From Porogramme epimiltina (Eukaryota; Basidiomycota; Agaricomycetes; Polyporales; Polyporaceae), in assembly GCA_900155495.1 (NCBI GenBank), contig FTLJ01000078.1, positions 62,001-126,000 of the forward strand: 64,000 nucleotides of DNA, written 5' to 3'. Under the pieces are notes generated by a model. It was not told where the DNA came from. It did no database searches and worked only from the letters and a program-made list of their open reading frames with translations. Each line of letters starts with the position of its first letter. Position 1 is the stretch's first letter. Of this stretch, positions 43,670 to 55,319 are shown piece by piece. Both the position numbers and the translations under genes were made by a program.

Positions 43670-44700
43670 ATGCCTGCGAAGTCTCAGGGTCAGACTCTGC
43701 TCGAGAAGGCCGACAAGAAGGCCAACTCCTCCACCGGCTGGTTCTCGTCAGCATCCACTAAATACGAGGAGGCCGGAGATCTCTATCAGCAAGCAGCCAA
43801 TGCGTTCAAGATCGACAAGCAGTTCAAGGAGGCGGGTGATGCCCATGCGCGCGAGGCTGAATGTAGGGAGAAGGGTAACGAGGGAAATGAGGCGGCTAAC
43901 GCCTGGTGGAACGCTGCTAAGGCGTACAAGCGTGTTGATCCCGCTCGTACGTCCTCTTTCTAAAGACACCTCCACACCCATCTGTCTAATAGTGGAACTA
44001 TCACCTAGTCGGAGTCCAGGCATTGTCTCAGACTATCACCTTCCTATGCAAGGCGGGGCGGTTCAGGCAAGCAGCCGACCGCGAGAAGGAGATCGGCCAG
44101 ATTTACCTTCAGGAACTCAACGACTTGCGCAAGGCATGCGAGAGCTTTGAGCGCGCCGCAGAGTGGTATTCCCAAGAAGATGCTACTGCGTACGTCTAGT
44201 TCTTCATGACGAACAGCGGTCGTTAAAGGATCCTTCTAGGACGGCGAACGCCTGCTACAAGGACGCTGCGGATCTCCACGCCGAGCTAGAGGATTACCCA
44301 CAAGCTATCGCCCTCTATGAACAGGTTGCGAATGGATCATTGTCGTCAGCTCTCACGAAGTACAGTGTGAAGGAGTACTGGCTGCGAGCGAGCTTGTGCG
44401 CTCTCGCTATGCATGTACGTCTTCCGGTCTTGATTCCTGATCGCCCCTATTAACCATTACATCTAGGATGTTGTTACGGCGAAGCGGAACTTGTCGAAGT
44501 ATGGCTCACTAGACACCACCTTCCCCTCTACCAGGGAGGCGAAGTTCGTAAATATCCTCTGCGATGCTATTGAGGGTGGAGATCTCGAGACTTTTACTGG
44601 CGCTGTATTCGAGTTCGATCAAGTGACAAAGTTGGACAACTGGAAGACAAGTATCCTCCTGAAGGTCAAGAAGGGCATAGACGAGGTCACTATTCTGTAA
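43670..44700 (+). CDS. SEC17: Alpha-SNAP (Sec17)
   Basis: Adaptor that recruits NSF/Sec18 to SNARE complexes for disassembly after membrane fusion. The start at 43670 gives MPAKSQGQTLLEKADKKANSSTGWFSS, followed by the TPR-like helical repeats: KYEEAGDLYQQAANAFKIDKQFKEAGDAHAREAECREKGNEGNEAANAWWNAAKAYKRVDP, then ALSQTITFLCKAGRFRQAADREKEIGQIY, CESFERAAEWYSQEDATATANACYKDAADLHAELEDYPQAIALYEQVA. The C-terminal part includes LDTTFPSTREAKFVNILCDAIEGGDLETFTGAVFEFDQ, and the protein ends in a hydrophobic KKGIDEVTIL tail, as in the family. Four exons; about 290 residues. It is divergent from PCM1, with 284 bp between starts. Confidence 0.95.
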
Positions 44701-44936
44701 TGAGGATGGAGGCTGAGCTTGTATACTACTATACACTTGTACCATCACGAGTACTCTTTTGGACAGACTCCCAATATCTCTAGCACGACTATCCAGCCTT
44801 TCTCACAAACCTGTGCGTCGCCGTCACCGTCCGCAGCCCTCGATTTGGTCCAGACCGATTTGGACGGCATGCCCGATGTACGAACTCGATCGAGACACGT
44901 AGCCGTCGTGAACCTGTGTTTCACGTGATCTCCGAC

Positions 44937-46290
44937 ATGGTCGCAGCAGCCCTGGACGCCGCATCCGAAATTCGCTTCCTCATCTCTTTCTCTCCATCCA
45001 TACCCCCCTCTTGTATCGCCTTTACGCGCTTTTTGGTAGCGGACACGTCGCGAGGCGTGCAAGACGCGGTGACCGCAATGTCCTGGCTGGCCACCTTCAC
45101 ACTCGCTGTTCTTCATTCCTTGTACCACCTTATCCTTGTATTCAAGTCGCTGGGCTTCCGATACCGCGGGTCACCCTTGCCTCTGGCCGCGCTACGTTCC
45201 AAGCTCCCCTCCCATCTTGCTTTGGCCTTGGTGGAAGATTCTATAAAGGATGAAGAAGCGGCTGAAAAGTACATGCTTAATACCGTCGACCGTTGCGCGG
45301 AGTGGTGTAGGGCAGTAGGAATTCGTCGGTTGACAGTGTACGATCGGGAAGGTGCGTCCGCTTTCTCTTTCCAGAGGTTCGATTGCTTACCAGAGTCGTC
45401 TACATAGGCGTACTTGCGAATTGCTCACTAGACATTCGTGAACGGCTGTTGCCGCCAGCCGAAGGAAATGATACTAGCGACTCCTCCACCGAATGCGAAA
45501 TTCAGTATCCCCTCACACCCCCACCTTCGGACGACGCGGACTCTAGACCCCTCTCCCCTCACGCATCGCCTCCCGTGCCCAAACTAAGTGTCACAACATT
45601 ACGGATACCCACTAATTCTCCGCCTAAATCAAAACGGAGGGCAAGTGTCAGCAGAACCAACGTCAAGCGTCGACGTGTCCCTCGTAAGCCGCCCATACCC
45701 GTGTAGGCATTTCCTAGCCTGAGCCCTTTCAAGGAAACTCCGAGAAGCCCGAAGAGCCCCCATTCACTCTTCATATCGTTTCTTTCAAGTCAGGCAAACC
45801 TGCTCTTGCTGCTGCAGCCACAACGCTTCTTAGCGAGCTGAGTGACTCTAGCTCTAATGGCGCTGCCCCTCGCATTACTATTGGGCCCTCCATACAGGAG
45901 TTAAATGCTTTACTAGAAGGTTTGTTTTTCATGCCGAAGGTTTGAACAGTGTAAGACTAATGTGAGCGCATTGCAGGCGAGTATGGCTTCCCATCTCCGG
46001 ATCTGATGATCGTCCACCGGAAGCCCCCCGTTGGACAGCTGCGCTCACCAGTGGAGCTTCACGGCTTTCCACCGTGGCAAATGCGGCTGACGGAGATATA
46101 GTAAGTTTGGGCAGTTACCTGGCTTCTATTTTTGTCCCTCATAGACATCCACAGCTGGGAACCGTATGCCGTGGCCAAGCCTAGGTGGAGCTGGGGCTCT
46201 CGAGAATCCTCCCTACCTCACATCGAGGAAGTAGAATTCCGGCGAGCATTGGATGAATTCGCGGCTGCCGAGATGCGTGTAGGGAAGTAG
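44937..46290 (+). CDS. NUS1: NUS1-type cis-prenyltransferase subunit
   Basis: Non-catalytic subunit of dehydrodolichyl diphosphate synthase, which makes the polyprenyl chain of dolichol for glycosylation, on the ER membrane. Residues 48-70 form a membrane helix (AMSWLATFTLAVLHSLYHLILVF). The cis-prenyltransferase-like domain starts with LPSHLALALVEDSIKDEEAAEKYMLNTVDRCAEWCRAVGIRRLTVYDREGVL and resumes with PFTLHIVSFKSGKPALAAAATTLLSEL, DLMIVHRKPPVGQLRSPVELHGFPPWQMRLTEIYHS-like sequence near the end. The first catalytic Asp block of active enzymes is absent, as expected for NUS1. Between the halves (about residues 155-230) is a Pro/Ser-rich, then Arg/Lys-rich insertion (TPPPSDDADSRPLSPHASPP ... 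KSKRRASVSRTNVKRRRVP). Five exons or so; the final one ends EMRVGK. Confidence 0.85.
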
Positions 46291-46750
46291 CATCGTTCGG
46301 CCTGTAGGCGTAATACGGAGTGGATGGACTTCTTATTCAGGAATCTTGTGCTTGCTATTATTGGACATCGCCGTGTGGGAGGACTTCCAGATCAAATGTC
46401 CTTCCCGAGCTTCGTGGAACCACCGAGCTGGAATTTCCAGGTATAGAGGGCCTTGAGCACCGTGCACGTGCGTTCACTGAGGGCCTTGCGGATGAGTATG
46501 TATTGGTTGTGGCTGGCGATTTCTGGCTAGGCTGTGAGCTCACGGCGTCAGTGCTCGGGCAGGTACGCTTCTGATCGTGATATCTATTCCGGACATTTGT
46601 TAACGTCCCCGCCGACCGGATCAGTTCCTCGAGTGCACTCCGAATGGCTGTGGTCCTGCATCGAGCTATAAATGGCGCTATTCGTCCCCGGCGTCGTGAC
46701 CACCACGGCACCTTCGTGTTTCTCACCGGCACCGTTCTCTTCCACCGACC
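46291..46750. other. Intergenic region
   Basis: Between tandem NUS1 and the DUF2235 gene. A short ORF at 46320-46574 has no recognisable domain. It most likely holds the 3' UTR and next promoter. Confidence 0.45.
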
Positions 46751-49088
46751 ATGGCCTCCACCTATAGCGAACCTCTAGCGGCTTCCCCGGGTCTCAGTGG
46801 GAGCCACAAGCGGATTATCGTTTGCTGCGACGGGTGAGCTCACCTAATCACAATCTCGATGATCAAACGTCTCAATAACATTTGTCGTAGGACTTGGCAG
46901 GATGGTCTCGACGATAGGCAGAACTGGAAGTACACAAACATTCTTGTATGTAAAGAGTCGTTGTCCGATCCTCCGCAAGGGCTCATGAACTGCATAGCGT
47001 CTGGCTCGAGCTGTGAATCATGTGGATGAACGAGCGTAAGTCGCCCATTATTCGCACCGACTTCAGTTCGCTCATCGATCTACTAGGCAACCTCCGATTC
47101 ACCAAGTCGTCTTCTATCAATCTGGTATTGGCACTGACAACTTGTACGACAAGATTGTCGACGGTGAGAACGGTACTTGACTGCTGGCGCATGTTTGCTT
47201 ATTGACATTTACCCCACCTGTAGGTGTCACTGGAGCGACCTTAGGTAAGAGGAAATCGTAATTTTGCGGGATGTAGATATCTGAATTAACTCCAATATTC
47301 AGCCAGCAAGGTCGAGGACGCCTATGGGTTCATCGCTCAGTATGTGATGCTCATCTCTCTTTTGAGTTGAGTATTCACGCACACTCCTCAGCAACTACCG
47401 CCCTGGAGACGAAGTGTGTTCTCTTTCAATATCCGTTGTTTATATGCTGAAGCAGGAGTAGATATTCTTGTTTGGTTTCTCTAGGGTATGTCCTCGAGCC
47501 CTTTTGTGACCTCTTTTTGCTGAGCTCTCGCAGGGTGCATACACGGCTCGCATGGTTGCCATGTTCATAGTGAGCGCTGAATATATCTCCCTTATATGCA
47601 CTTGCTGATCCTGGTCAACTTAAAGGGTGCTATTGGTGTACTGGATCGGACACAGATGGACCATTTTGCGACCATTTTCGTTGACTACCAGAAGCGCGGC
47701 AAATCTCAAGATCCCGACGGTAGGTACACCCACGTTGGACATTATAATACAGATCATTCATAGTGCATCGCTAGAGATTCGACAGCTCGATGAAAAGCTT
47801 GGGCCGTGGACGAGTTCCGAAGCTCATGGCAAGAAACGGACCGATTTTGGACCTGGCGGCTTCTCTGTGAAGTAATCCTTTAATACATTGTGAACCAAAC
47901 CGCTGCTGACGGTGGACCAACAGGGTGGTCGGTGTTTTCGATACGGTGGGCTCTGTCGGGCTGCCAGAGGAATTATCCTTCCGCAGCAACAAGCTTAAAT
48001 CAGTGTTTGGCTTCCCGGACAAGCTTTTGGGAGAGCACGTCGCCCGCGCATACCAGGCTCTCGCAATCAATGAACCCCGAGCAGATTTTGTAAGAATTGA
48101 TATCCAGTGTGATGAGTGTCGCTGATATCTCGAATGCACAGGTGTGCGCGAAGTTCGAGCAGACGGACGGTGGCCGGCAAAAAGGACAAGTGCTCAAACA
48201 GGTAAGTATTTCTTTCCCTATTTCGCCCCACGAGACTAATTGTTAATTAGTGTTGGTTTACTGGTACGTCAAACTCATTACCCGAGGGACGATATAATCA
48301 CTAAGATCTAACGAAACAGGCTCCCACTGTGACGTAGGTCTTCCGTAGAGCACGCAGCAAGGGTCTGACGCTGATGTGACGCATAGGTCGGAGGCGGATT
48401 CCAACAGCATGATCTCTCAGATATCACCTTGGGTTGGATGGTTGTACGTGCGCCGGAGCTACTACACGGTATTATGTTGACGAATTTACACCTCTATTCT
48501 TAGGCGAACATCGGGGATGCTTTGTCCCTTGACTACGGCTACCTTTCGTCGCTTCCTAAGCCCAGCGCATCTTGGGGCTCTCTGCCCCCCCACAAGTGAG
48601 TTGCACGTGGGGTAATACGAAGATATGTGACTGAAACGCTGTTGAGTCCCCTCACTGGAATTTATTCCGTCGCCAAGGTACAGCAACGCACTCTGCCGAC
48701 ATCCACAAACGATATCACACACGAAGTCATACATCCTTCGGTGCTGCACCAGGCCAACCCCATCCCGGAACTGAGCCAAGTGCTTGAAGAACATCCAGAG
48801 CTTCTTCACACGCTACTTCCTTGGGAAGAGAACACGAAAGAAGCATGGGCAGGCCGCCTGGCAGCCACATCCGCATTCAAGGTCCAAGCCAAGGTTGCGA
48901 GCACCACACACCATTCGCACGACTTCGTTCACAAGGCTGTCGAAGCGATCAAACACCTGAAGCATGGCGACCAGGGAGACCAGCAGGCACAGAACGAAGC
49001 CCATTCAGCCTACGTTAGTGGATGGCTGGGGAAGGTGGTGTCCGAAAGTAGTGTCGGGGCGGTGGTGCAGGAGTTAATTAAGAAATAA
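46751..49088 (+). CDS. DUF2235-domain alpha/beta hydrolase-like protein
   Basis: Member of the DUF2235 family, alpha/beta-hydrolase-fold proteins common in fungi and related to bacterial Tle1-type phospholipases; no biochemical role can be read from the sequence. The gene is split into many short exons. Family blocks: KRIIVCCDGTWQDGLDDRQNWKYTNI at the N-terminus, VFYQSGIGTDNLYDKIVDGVTGATL, AYGFIAQNYRPGDEIFLFGFSRGAYTARMVAMFIG with the GFSRGA nucleophile elbow, FSVKVVGVFDTVGSVGLP and a His-containing KQCWFTGSHCDVGGGF block. These provide a plausible Ser-Asp-His triad. The C-terminus (about 150 residues) is helical and charged with many His. No signal peptide is obvious. Confidence 0.85.
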
Positions 49089-49436
49089 GTTGTTGCCTAT
49101 GTGTACGACCGATTGTAGGTTTTTTGTATGAGAACGTCAAGGGGGAAATGTACATGTACAGGCATGGAGGGCATGACCTTCACACACCCTGACGCATGTC
49201 GACGTTCATCCGAGTATGTCCATTTCTGGGTGAGTAGGCGGCCGAAGCACGTGGTCGCGATGGGCTCCCCGCTTCGCGTCGCGTCGGATCCCACACCGAC
49301 TAGTGAGGCCACCCCCGCTCCGTGACGTCTGCGTCCGCAACGTTCTCACCCACCGCTCTCGTCCCAGGGATGCCCTCTTGAGGACTCTCCTTATACCCCG
49401 GACCATCACTGGCCCCGCAACCTAACCAGCTCAAGG
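49089..49436. other. Intergenic region
   Basis: Between tandem genes; presumably the 3' UTR of the DUF2235 gene and the promoter of the following membrane-protein gene. No motif could be assigned. Confidence 0.45.
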
Positions 49437-52400
49437 ATGGCCGTCAAGGACTTGGTCGGCATCTATGAGTCTAAGGTCTCTTCCCCATCTGTCTCCTCTC
49501 GGCCACAGGACAACCAAAGCCCTAGAGTGTCACCGCCCGATCTCCCTTCACTCACTACGTCTCAACCTACTCGGGTACAAGCTACTCTTGACATTCCCTC
49601 CCCGTCGCCGGCCCGGTTTGTCGCTCATCCTCTTCTTCGCCGCCGAGAACCTAGCACAGCGGACCAGGAAGATGACCCAATTTTGTCGGATCCCCCAGCT
49701 TCCGATGATACCTCAGCGACATACGTTCCATTTTCTGCCGACAGTGATTTAGGCGGCGGGGGACGAGAATTGGAGGATGCGGATGTCACTGATGAGCTCC
49801 TCACCGTCTCGGGACGAGAGCGAAGCATCTTCAGCCGTGGGAGCTCGCGACCGTATGGTTCTGGTTGGGCAAGGAAAGCGGGCGAAGACTATGAGGATGC
49901 TGATATCGAGCTCAAGGCCTTGCTACCAGGAAGTTCGACAGGTTCGCAGACCTTACGCCCATCCTCCTCTCGTGGGGACACGGCTACACTCGCATCCAAT
50001 GGTCCTCGTTCCCCCTCTACAATCACCCTCGCACCAACCTCTCGGCCCTTAGGCCCGCATACACCAATACCACTGGCTCAGCTCATTGCTCGCGACGCCG
50101 CCCCGGTATCCTTACCCAAGTTGGACGAGTACATCTCTACCCTTGAGACCCCAAGATTCCCTAGCTATGACGTCGTTGAGCAAGGGAAGGGGAAGGGGAA
50201 GGCCCCCGCCGTCTCTCAGTTTCCACCTATGGATCGCTTGAAGAATGCTACACTAGCGGACCTCGAGAACAATGCGACTATCCCCCCTGCCTGGAGAAGC
50301 CGGAACACAATCTTTGGTGCTCTTTTAAACGTCGCACTAGGGATCACGGTGCGTATCCAGCGAAGTAGCCATTTGAATCTGTCTTCAATTTAATTTCAGG
50401 GTTCAAGTGCTATTGCGTCGTTTTATAGTGTGCAAGGCTTGGTTGACACGCTCCAAATATTTGCACTCCTGCTGAGCACCTTCTGTGAGTATTTGACAAG
50501 CATTATTTAGTTCATTATTTTGACTCGCGCCAGTCTCGCACTCGGCGAGACCAGAGGATCATGTCCGGACGTTCTTCCTAAAGACTGTGTGAGTTGTACT
50601 TGTCAACCGCTTCGACACCATCTCCGTGCTAATGTAACCCACAGACCCAATGTCCTAGCATTCAATTTTGCTTCTGGGCTTGTTCAGTCACTCATCCTTC
50701 TCGTGTCCTTCATGGCTGTTGCTGGAGTGCTCCTCTATTTTTTCATGAAGATGACCGCTGCATGTTGTTCTGTGATCATCCCGGAAGGGCTACAGTCGAC
50801 CAATTACATGAAGCACACTTGGGCTATACTTCTAACCAGCTTCACTCTGAGTGTCATCTACCTCCCACTGAGTACTATGGCCGTTCACGTGCTCATTTGG
50901 TCCGACGATTTATGGGCGATACCAAACCCGTACACCAATGCAACGACATTTCCGCCTCAAGTTGAACCGTTGGGGCCCTCAGATGAGTTCCGGGATCCGC
51001 TGGACTTCTGCTACACTACGACAATGCGGCGTAACGAGATCAACTACGCACCTGCTGTCTTCATCATCGCCGTTTTGTGTTTTTTCGGGGTGTGTTGTCT
51101 CCCTTGCGTTGTGACTTTCTATACTGACGTTGATATGCAGCTAACAATCTGGTACCCTATCCACCTCCGCCGCACAATCCGCCGTGTCGCGCCGAAGGTA
51201 GATCGATATACGGAACTTGGTGCTCTTCGCAGCCAAAGTGACATGGATCGTGAATACCAGCGGATCCTGGGGAGGGATACCAATCCTCTTTCTTTCCTCT
51301 ATGGCGGTCAGTGTATCTTCTTCCTATAGAACAGTCCATGGTAGTTGACGGGCATGCAAGGCTTCCGAAGGGGCTGGGCCATATACGAATCGACATATCT
51401 TTTTGCCAAACTCACGACCCTTCTCCTCACGGCGGTGATCAGTCCGGACAACTGCATATTCCGGAACGCAGACCGCGATAAAGTCAACGTCTCTCGACAA
51501 GTACTCCTAGTGGTTGCTATGCTAGTGTTCTTTATCCTACAATGCGTATACACGCCTTTTACGGACCCTGTCAACAATGCAAGCGAGTGGTTCTCTCGAC
51601 TCAACTACGTCCTCACGTCTGCCGTCTCACTCGCTGTCGCCCTCAATATACCCGGACAAGATATCCTCGATGGACCAGTCCTCTACGTGTATGTAGTTTC
51701 CCTTCTGGTGTAGGTTGCGGGAAGCTTACACGCCGTTTCGTAGAATCTATGTGATAACTTATGGTCTCAGCTTCTGTGAGTATTTCTGCCGTTCGTGGGA
51801 GTCCTATGATGTATTGACTCCTACCACCAGACTTCACGTTCATCAACATGTCTCGCGTTCGTCGATGGGTCAAACGTAGGTGTGATGTAGAAAGCAAACG
51901 AGGTGTCGCTTATATTTGCTTGCAGGACTTATGCGCCGCGTCGATTTCAGTGAGTTTTCCCCCGAATAGGATTCGTTCATGATCTAATGAGAGCACAGGC
52001 ATCGACATCTTTTCTCCAAGGTATGCTGGCACTTCACTTGTTTTACATGCATCTGACGGCGTTTAGGGTTGACCTGTCTTCAAATTCGCCACACGCTAAG
52101 CGGCGGATATGGCAAGAGGCTGTCACTACTTTGTTGCTCACCGACGAGCATTGCCATATTCCTGAGGGACAGAAGATGGAGTACAAACAGGCTGCTAACG
52201 GAGAATACCCACCATACCTTCTGAACTTCAAAGGCTCTCCCGCAGAAAGACACGTCGAGAATCTAAAGGTGAGAATATCTTCACTACTATAGTCGTAAAT
52301 TATATTCTAACATATTGTATCCGTGACGTAGATCCTTCGTGAGGTTGGATCCGTAGCATACAACAGGGGTATCAAGCTCGTGGCAGGCCCTGACTACGAG

Positions 52401-54099
52401 TGGTTCCAACGCCTAGAGGATACGATTCAAGCTCATTTCGTTGGACCGGACTGTTACTGGAAGCCCGAGGGTACCGCTCCAAGAGGTTGCACACGGTTCT
52501 TTGGCAATGGGTGGTGGGTTCCCTTTCCACCAACACTTGTACGTATAGTGCCCATTACCCTGGATGCGAGGATTTCTGACTCCCATTAGGTTCTACAATA
52601 CGATAATGGCCCTCAGGTAGTCCTGTCGGAAGTCAAGAATTTGGAGAGATACGTTCGTCAGAACTCCAGCGAGGAAATCGTGCGCAAACGCCAACTCCGT
52701 CTTGCGTTGAGAGCCCTGGATGGCCAAATTGTGCGATGGCCTTACGATCATATCCAGGTTCGTCCCGGTGTCCTCTTCATGGTCTGAGCAGGCCTTGAAC
52801 TTGATATACATGCAGGACGTAGGCACACGCGAGACGTTCTGCTGTTGTGGGGAGCGATATGCAGCGGAAACGTCGTTCCACTACCAGGTGTGCAAGTTTC
52901 AAATTGAACGAAGCGGGCATATCGAATGGGAAGGGGTCGACTTAGGAAGCGGCTTTGATGTGCGGCTTACCTACGCGAAGGACGTCACGGTCACTGGGGC
53001 CGTCATTGGGCTCACCGACGACTATGACCTGAACAAGCTCCTCGCACACTTCCTCGCGTTGAACGAACATCTTGTTCCCAGTCGCTTGTCCTACATCGAG
53101 GCCGTGTTGCACAACTACCGGAAACATTTCCGCAAGGAAGCAGAATGGAAGATGAAAACACTTTCGTACCGCTTCCTCACCCATGTCTACAGCCAGCCGA
53201 GGGAATCTCCGGGAGTCTCCCGGAGCGCGGTCCACTTGGAACATGATGCACGGGTCCGGCAACTCATGACCAACAGTGTCGATATCCTGGATATCACGTA
53301 CGACCGTTGGTTCGCTGTGACGACCTCCGAACTAGCGACATGGTGGTATATTTTTTGGGTGAGTTAAAAGCTATGTTCTTGTCTGAACTGCATTGACACC
53401 CGTTCTCCACCAGGATGACCTATGGCGGCGAAACTCGGACACTTATAGTGGGCTGCGCCAGTATGAGTCCGATTTCAATCCCCATTATCCTACGTCCATC
53501 GCATACACGCCTCTCCCAAGAGCTGCTTTGGAGAACTTCTTGACGCAACGCGGTCTCCTACACAAGAAGCCGAAATTCTTCGACTTCTTCCATGCTGGGC
53601 TCCTAAACAAGATGTATCTCAGGATGAACGACGTTGTGTACCATGGTTCAGGCGCGGTACGTATTCATTACGCCTTGCATCTGGCGTACCCCATATTTAT
53701 TGTATCTCGCAGGCCACAATCTTCCATCTGGGAGACGATGCGTCTGAGCTAGACATGGAAGAGATAGATCTCCAGACGCTGCCCCGACCATCTACGTTGG
53801 GCACGGGTGGAGGAACGGAATACGACGATGGCTCCATCCGCGCCCGTCCAACTTACCGATGGGAGGGCATCCTCGACGACCCAGTGATTGACAAGAAACC
53901 GCGGCAGCGGCGGTTTGTTTCGAGACTGGCCGTGTGGTTTGGCATTCAGCCCACTTGGTTGACCGGTGACCCCTCCCGCGGTTTATCGGTGGATGTGCGG
54001 CTGGAGAACGGGAAGTACATGCTGCTAGAGAGTAGCACTTCTGATGGGAGTTCGCTGCCTTTAGGCAAGGGGAAGGATGTGGAGAGGAAGTCCATCTAG
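49437..54099 (+). CDS. Large multi-pass membrane protein of unknown function
   Basis: I do not recognise this gene. About 15 exons keep one long frame, roughly 1,150-1,200 residues. Residues 1-300 are polar and look disordered (Ser/Pro/Asp-rich). Then come hydrophobic segments: NTIFGALLNVALGIT, FYSVQGLVDTLQIFALLLSTFF, GLVQSLILLVSFMAVAGVLLYFFMK, TWAILLTSFTLSVIYLPLSTMAVHVLIW, APAVFIIAVLCFFGVCCLPCVV, FAKLTTLLLTAVI, RQVLLVVAMLVFFILQCVYTPF and a further pair, giving about 8-10 helices. A loop with NPYTNATTFPP may be glycosylated. The C-terminal 500 residues are soluble and aromatic-rich (DYEWFQRLEDTIQAHFVGPDCYWKPEG, TWWYIFWDDLWRRNSDT). No pore signature, transporter motif or nucleotide-binding site is evident. 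A TRP-like or ATG9-like relation was considered but not supported. Confidence 0.7.
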
Positions 54100-54219
54100 C
54101 ACGATCTAATGACATTTACGAATATTGGTATCTACATCTTGTGTATATTCCAAGAGGAGGTCTATTCAAGCCCAGCTTCCCGCTTGGAGTAGTGTAAATC
54201 CTAGGTACATTGAGTGCGT

Positions 54220-54834
54220 TCACGGTTTAGACTTGGCTATCAAATCGTTGAGTTCCCCAATCGCCTCCAGCACTTGGGTATCGTAGGCTCGTAGCCACTC
54301 TGGAGCGGGCCCATCGACCGGCACCTTCTCGGATCCCCTCGGCCACTTGATCTTCACGCTCCTCTCTGCCACCTTCATCTTGAACGGCCCTCCAAGCATT
54401 CCTTTGAGCACCTCTGCTACGCTCCCGCCGCCTCCCGCTCCATACGAGACGACGAGGACGGGCTTGCCGTGCCACTCCCAGTAGAGGTGGTCGAGCGTGT
54501 TCTTGAGCTCGCCGGGGTACGTGCGGTTGTACTCTGGCGAGAGGACGACGAAGGCGGCGCAGGACGCGACGAACGTCGCCCACTCGCGCACGGCGGGGTT
54601 CGGGTGCGCGGCCGGGTCGCGAATGTCGGCCGGGACGTGCGAGCCGTCGACGAGCGGGCCCAGCGGGAGAGGGGGCTGGATGGGGTCGACGAAGACGACC
54701 TCGAGCGCGCCGCGGGTGGGGGCCGCGCGTGCTTGCTGGAAGCCCTGGCGGACGAGTGGGGTAAGCCAGCTGGCGATTCCGATGCCCATTCCGGGGCGAC
54801 GGAGGCTGCCAAGGAGGATGGCGACTTTGGACAT
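54220..54834 (-). CDS. NADPH-dependent FMN reductase family protein
   Basis: Flavodoxin-fold quinone/FMN reductase related to yeast Lot6; transfers electrons from NAD(P)H to quinones or flavin in the cytosol. Intronless, 204 residues, unusual among its neighbours. The N-terminal flavin phosphate loop reads VAILLGSLRRPGMGIGIASWL. The second flavin-binding block is FVVLSPEYNRTYPGELKNTLDHLYWEWHGKPVLVVSYGAGGGGSVAEVLKGML, matching the PEYN...P..LKN.(L/I)D signature of the family. The C-terminus is a charged helix. The start at 54834 is the only ATG that keeps the flavin loop at the N-terminus. Confidence 0.9.
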   Translation of the reverse strand: MSKVAILLGSLRRPGMGIGIASWLTPLVRQGFQQARAAPTRGALEVVFVDPIQPPLPLGPLVDGSHVPADIRDPAAHPNPAVREWATFVASCAAFVVLSPEYNRTYPGELKNTLDHLYWEWHGKPVLVVSYGAGGGGSVAEVLKGMLGGPFKMKVAERSVKIKWPRGSEKVPVDGPAPEWLRAYDTQVLEAIGELNDLIAKSKP

Positions 54835-55319
54835 GGCTGGGACGGTAGTGGAGGAGAGGACGGCGGACGTGGGGATTGCGAGTGAAGGTGGTGGGCGTCG
54901 GACGTTTGAACTCTAGTGGCGAGGGAGTGTTAGGCCTGACTGGTCGATAACGGCACTGGAGACGCGAATTCGGGCGTGTGTCCTCATTGGACGGACGCAG
55001 CGGCAGCACAATCAGCGCCTTCTCGTCCCTGAGGAATACATGGGGCGATAACTATGTCGGTGCTGCGGAAGCCACGGTAGAAACGTGCTCCCCCATGGGT
55101 TTTGCGTGATGAGAGAGAGAAGGCAAGCCGCGCGAGCGCGTCGAGAGAGTGGGACGCGGTCACGTTCAGCTCTGTAGATGGAGAGTAAATCTTATCAGAT
55201 AGTCTTCTTGCGGCTGCACGGTTGGCGTTCCGGCCTTCGAAGATGGCTGCATTGAACATTCAATACCCCCAGGTCTACCCGCTCCACACTCACCCTCCTC
55301 TCATTACACTCGCACAGCT
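54835..55319. promoter_or_regulatory. Divergent promoter region of the FMN reductase gene and RRP36
   Basis: 485 bp between divergent starts. No specific site assigned. A 91-codon minus-strand ORF at 54984-55259 has no recognisable domain. Confidence 0.4.

Noticed and set aside
49437..54099. ATG9 as identity of the large membrane protein
   Set aside because: First suspected from the long N-terminus and multiple helices, but the characteristic ATG9 core sequence is not there.
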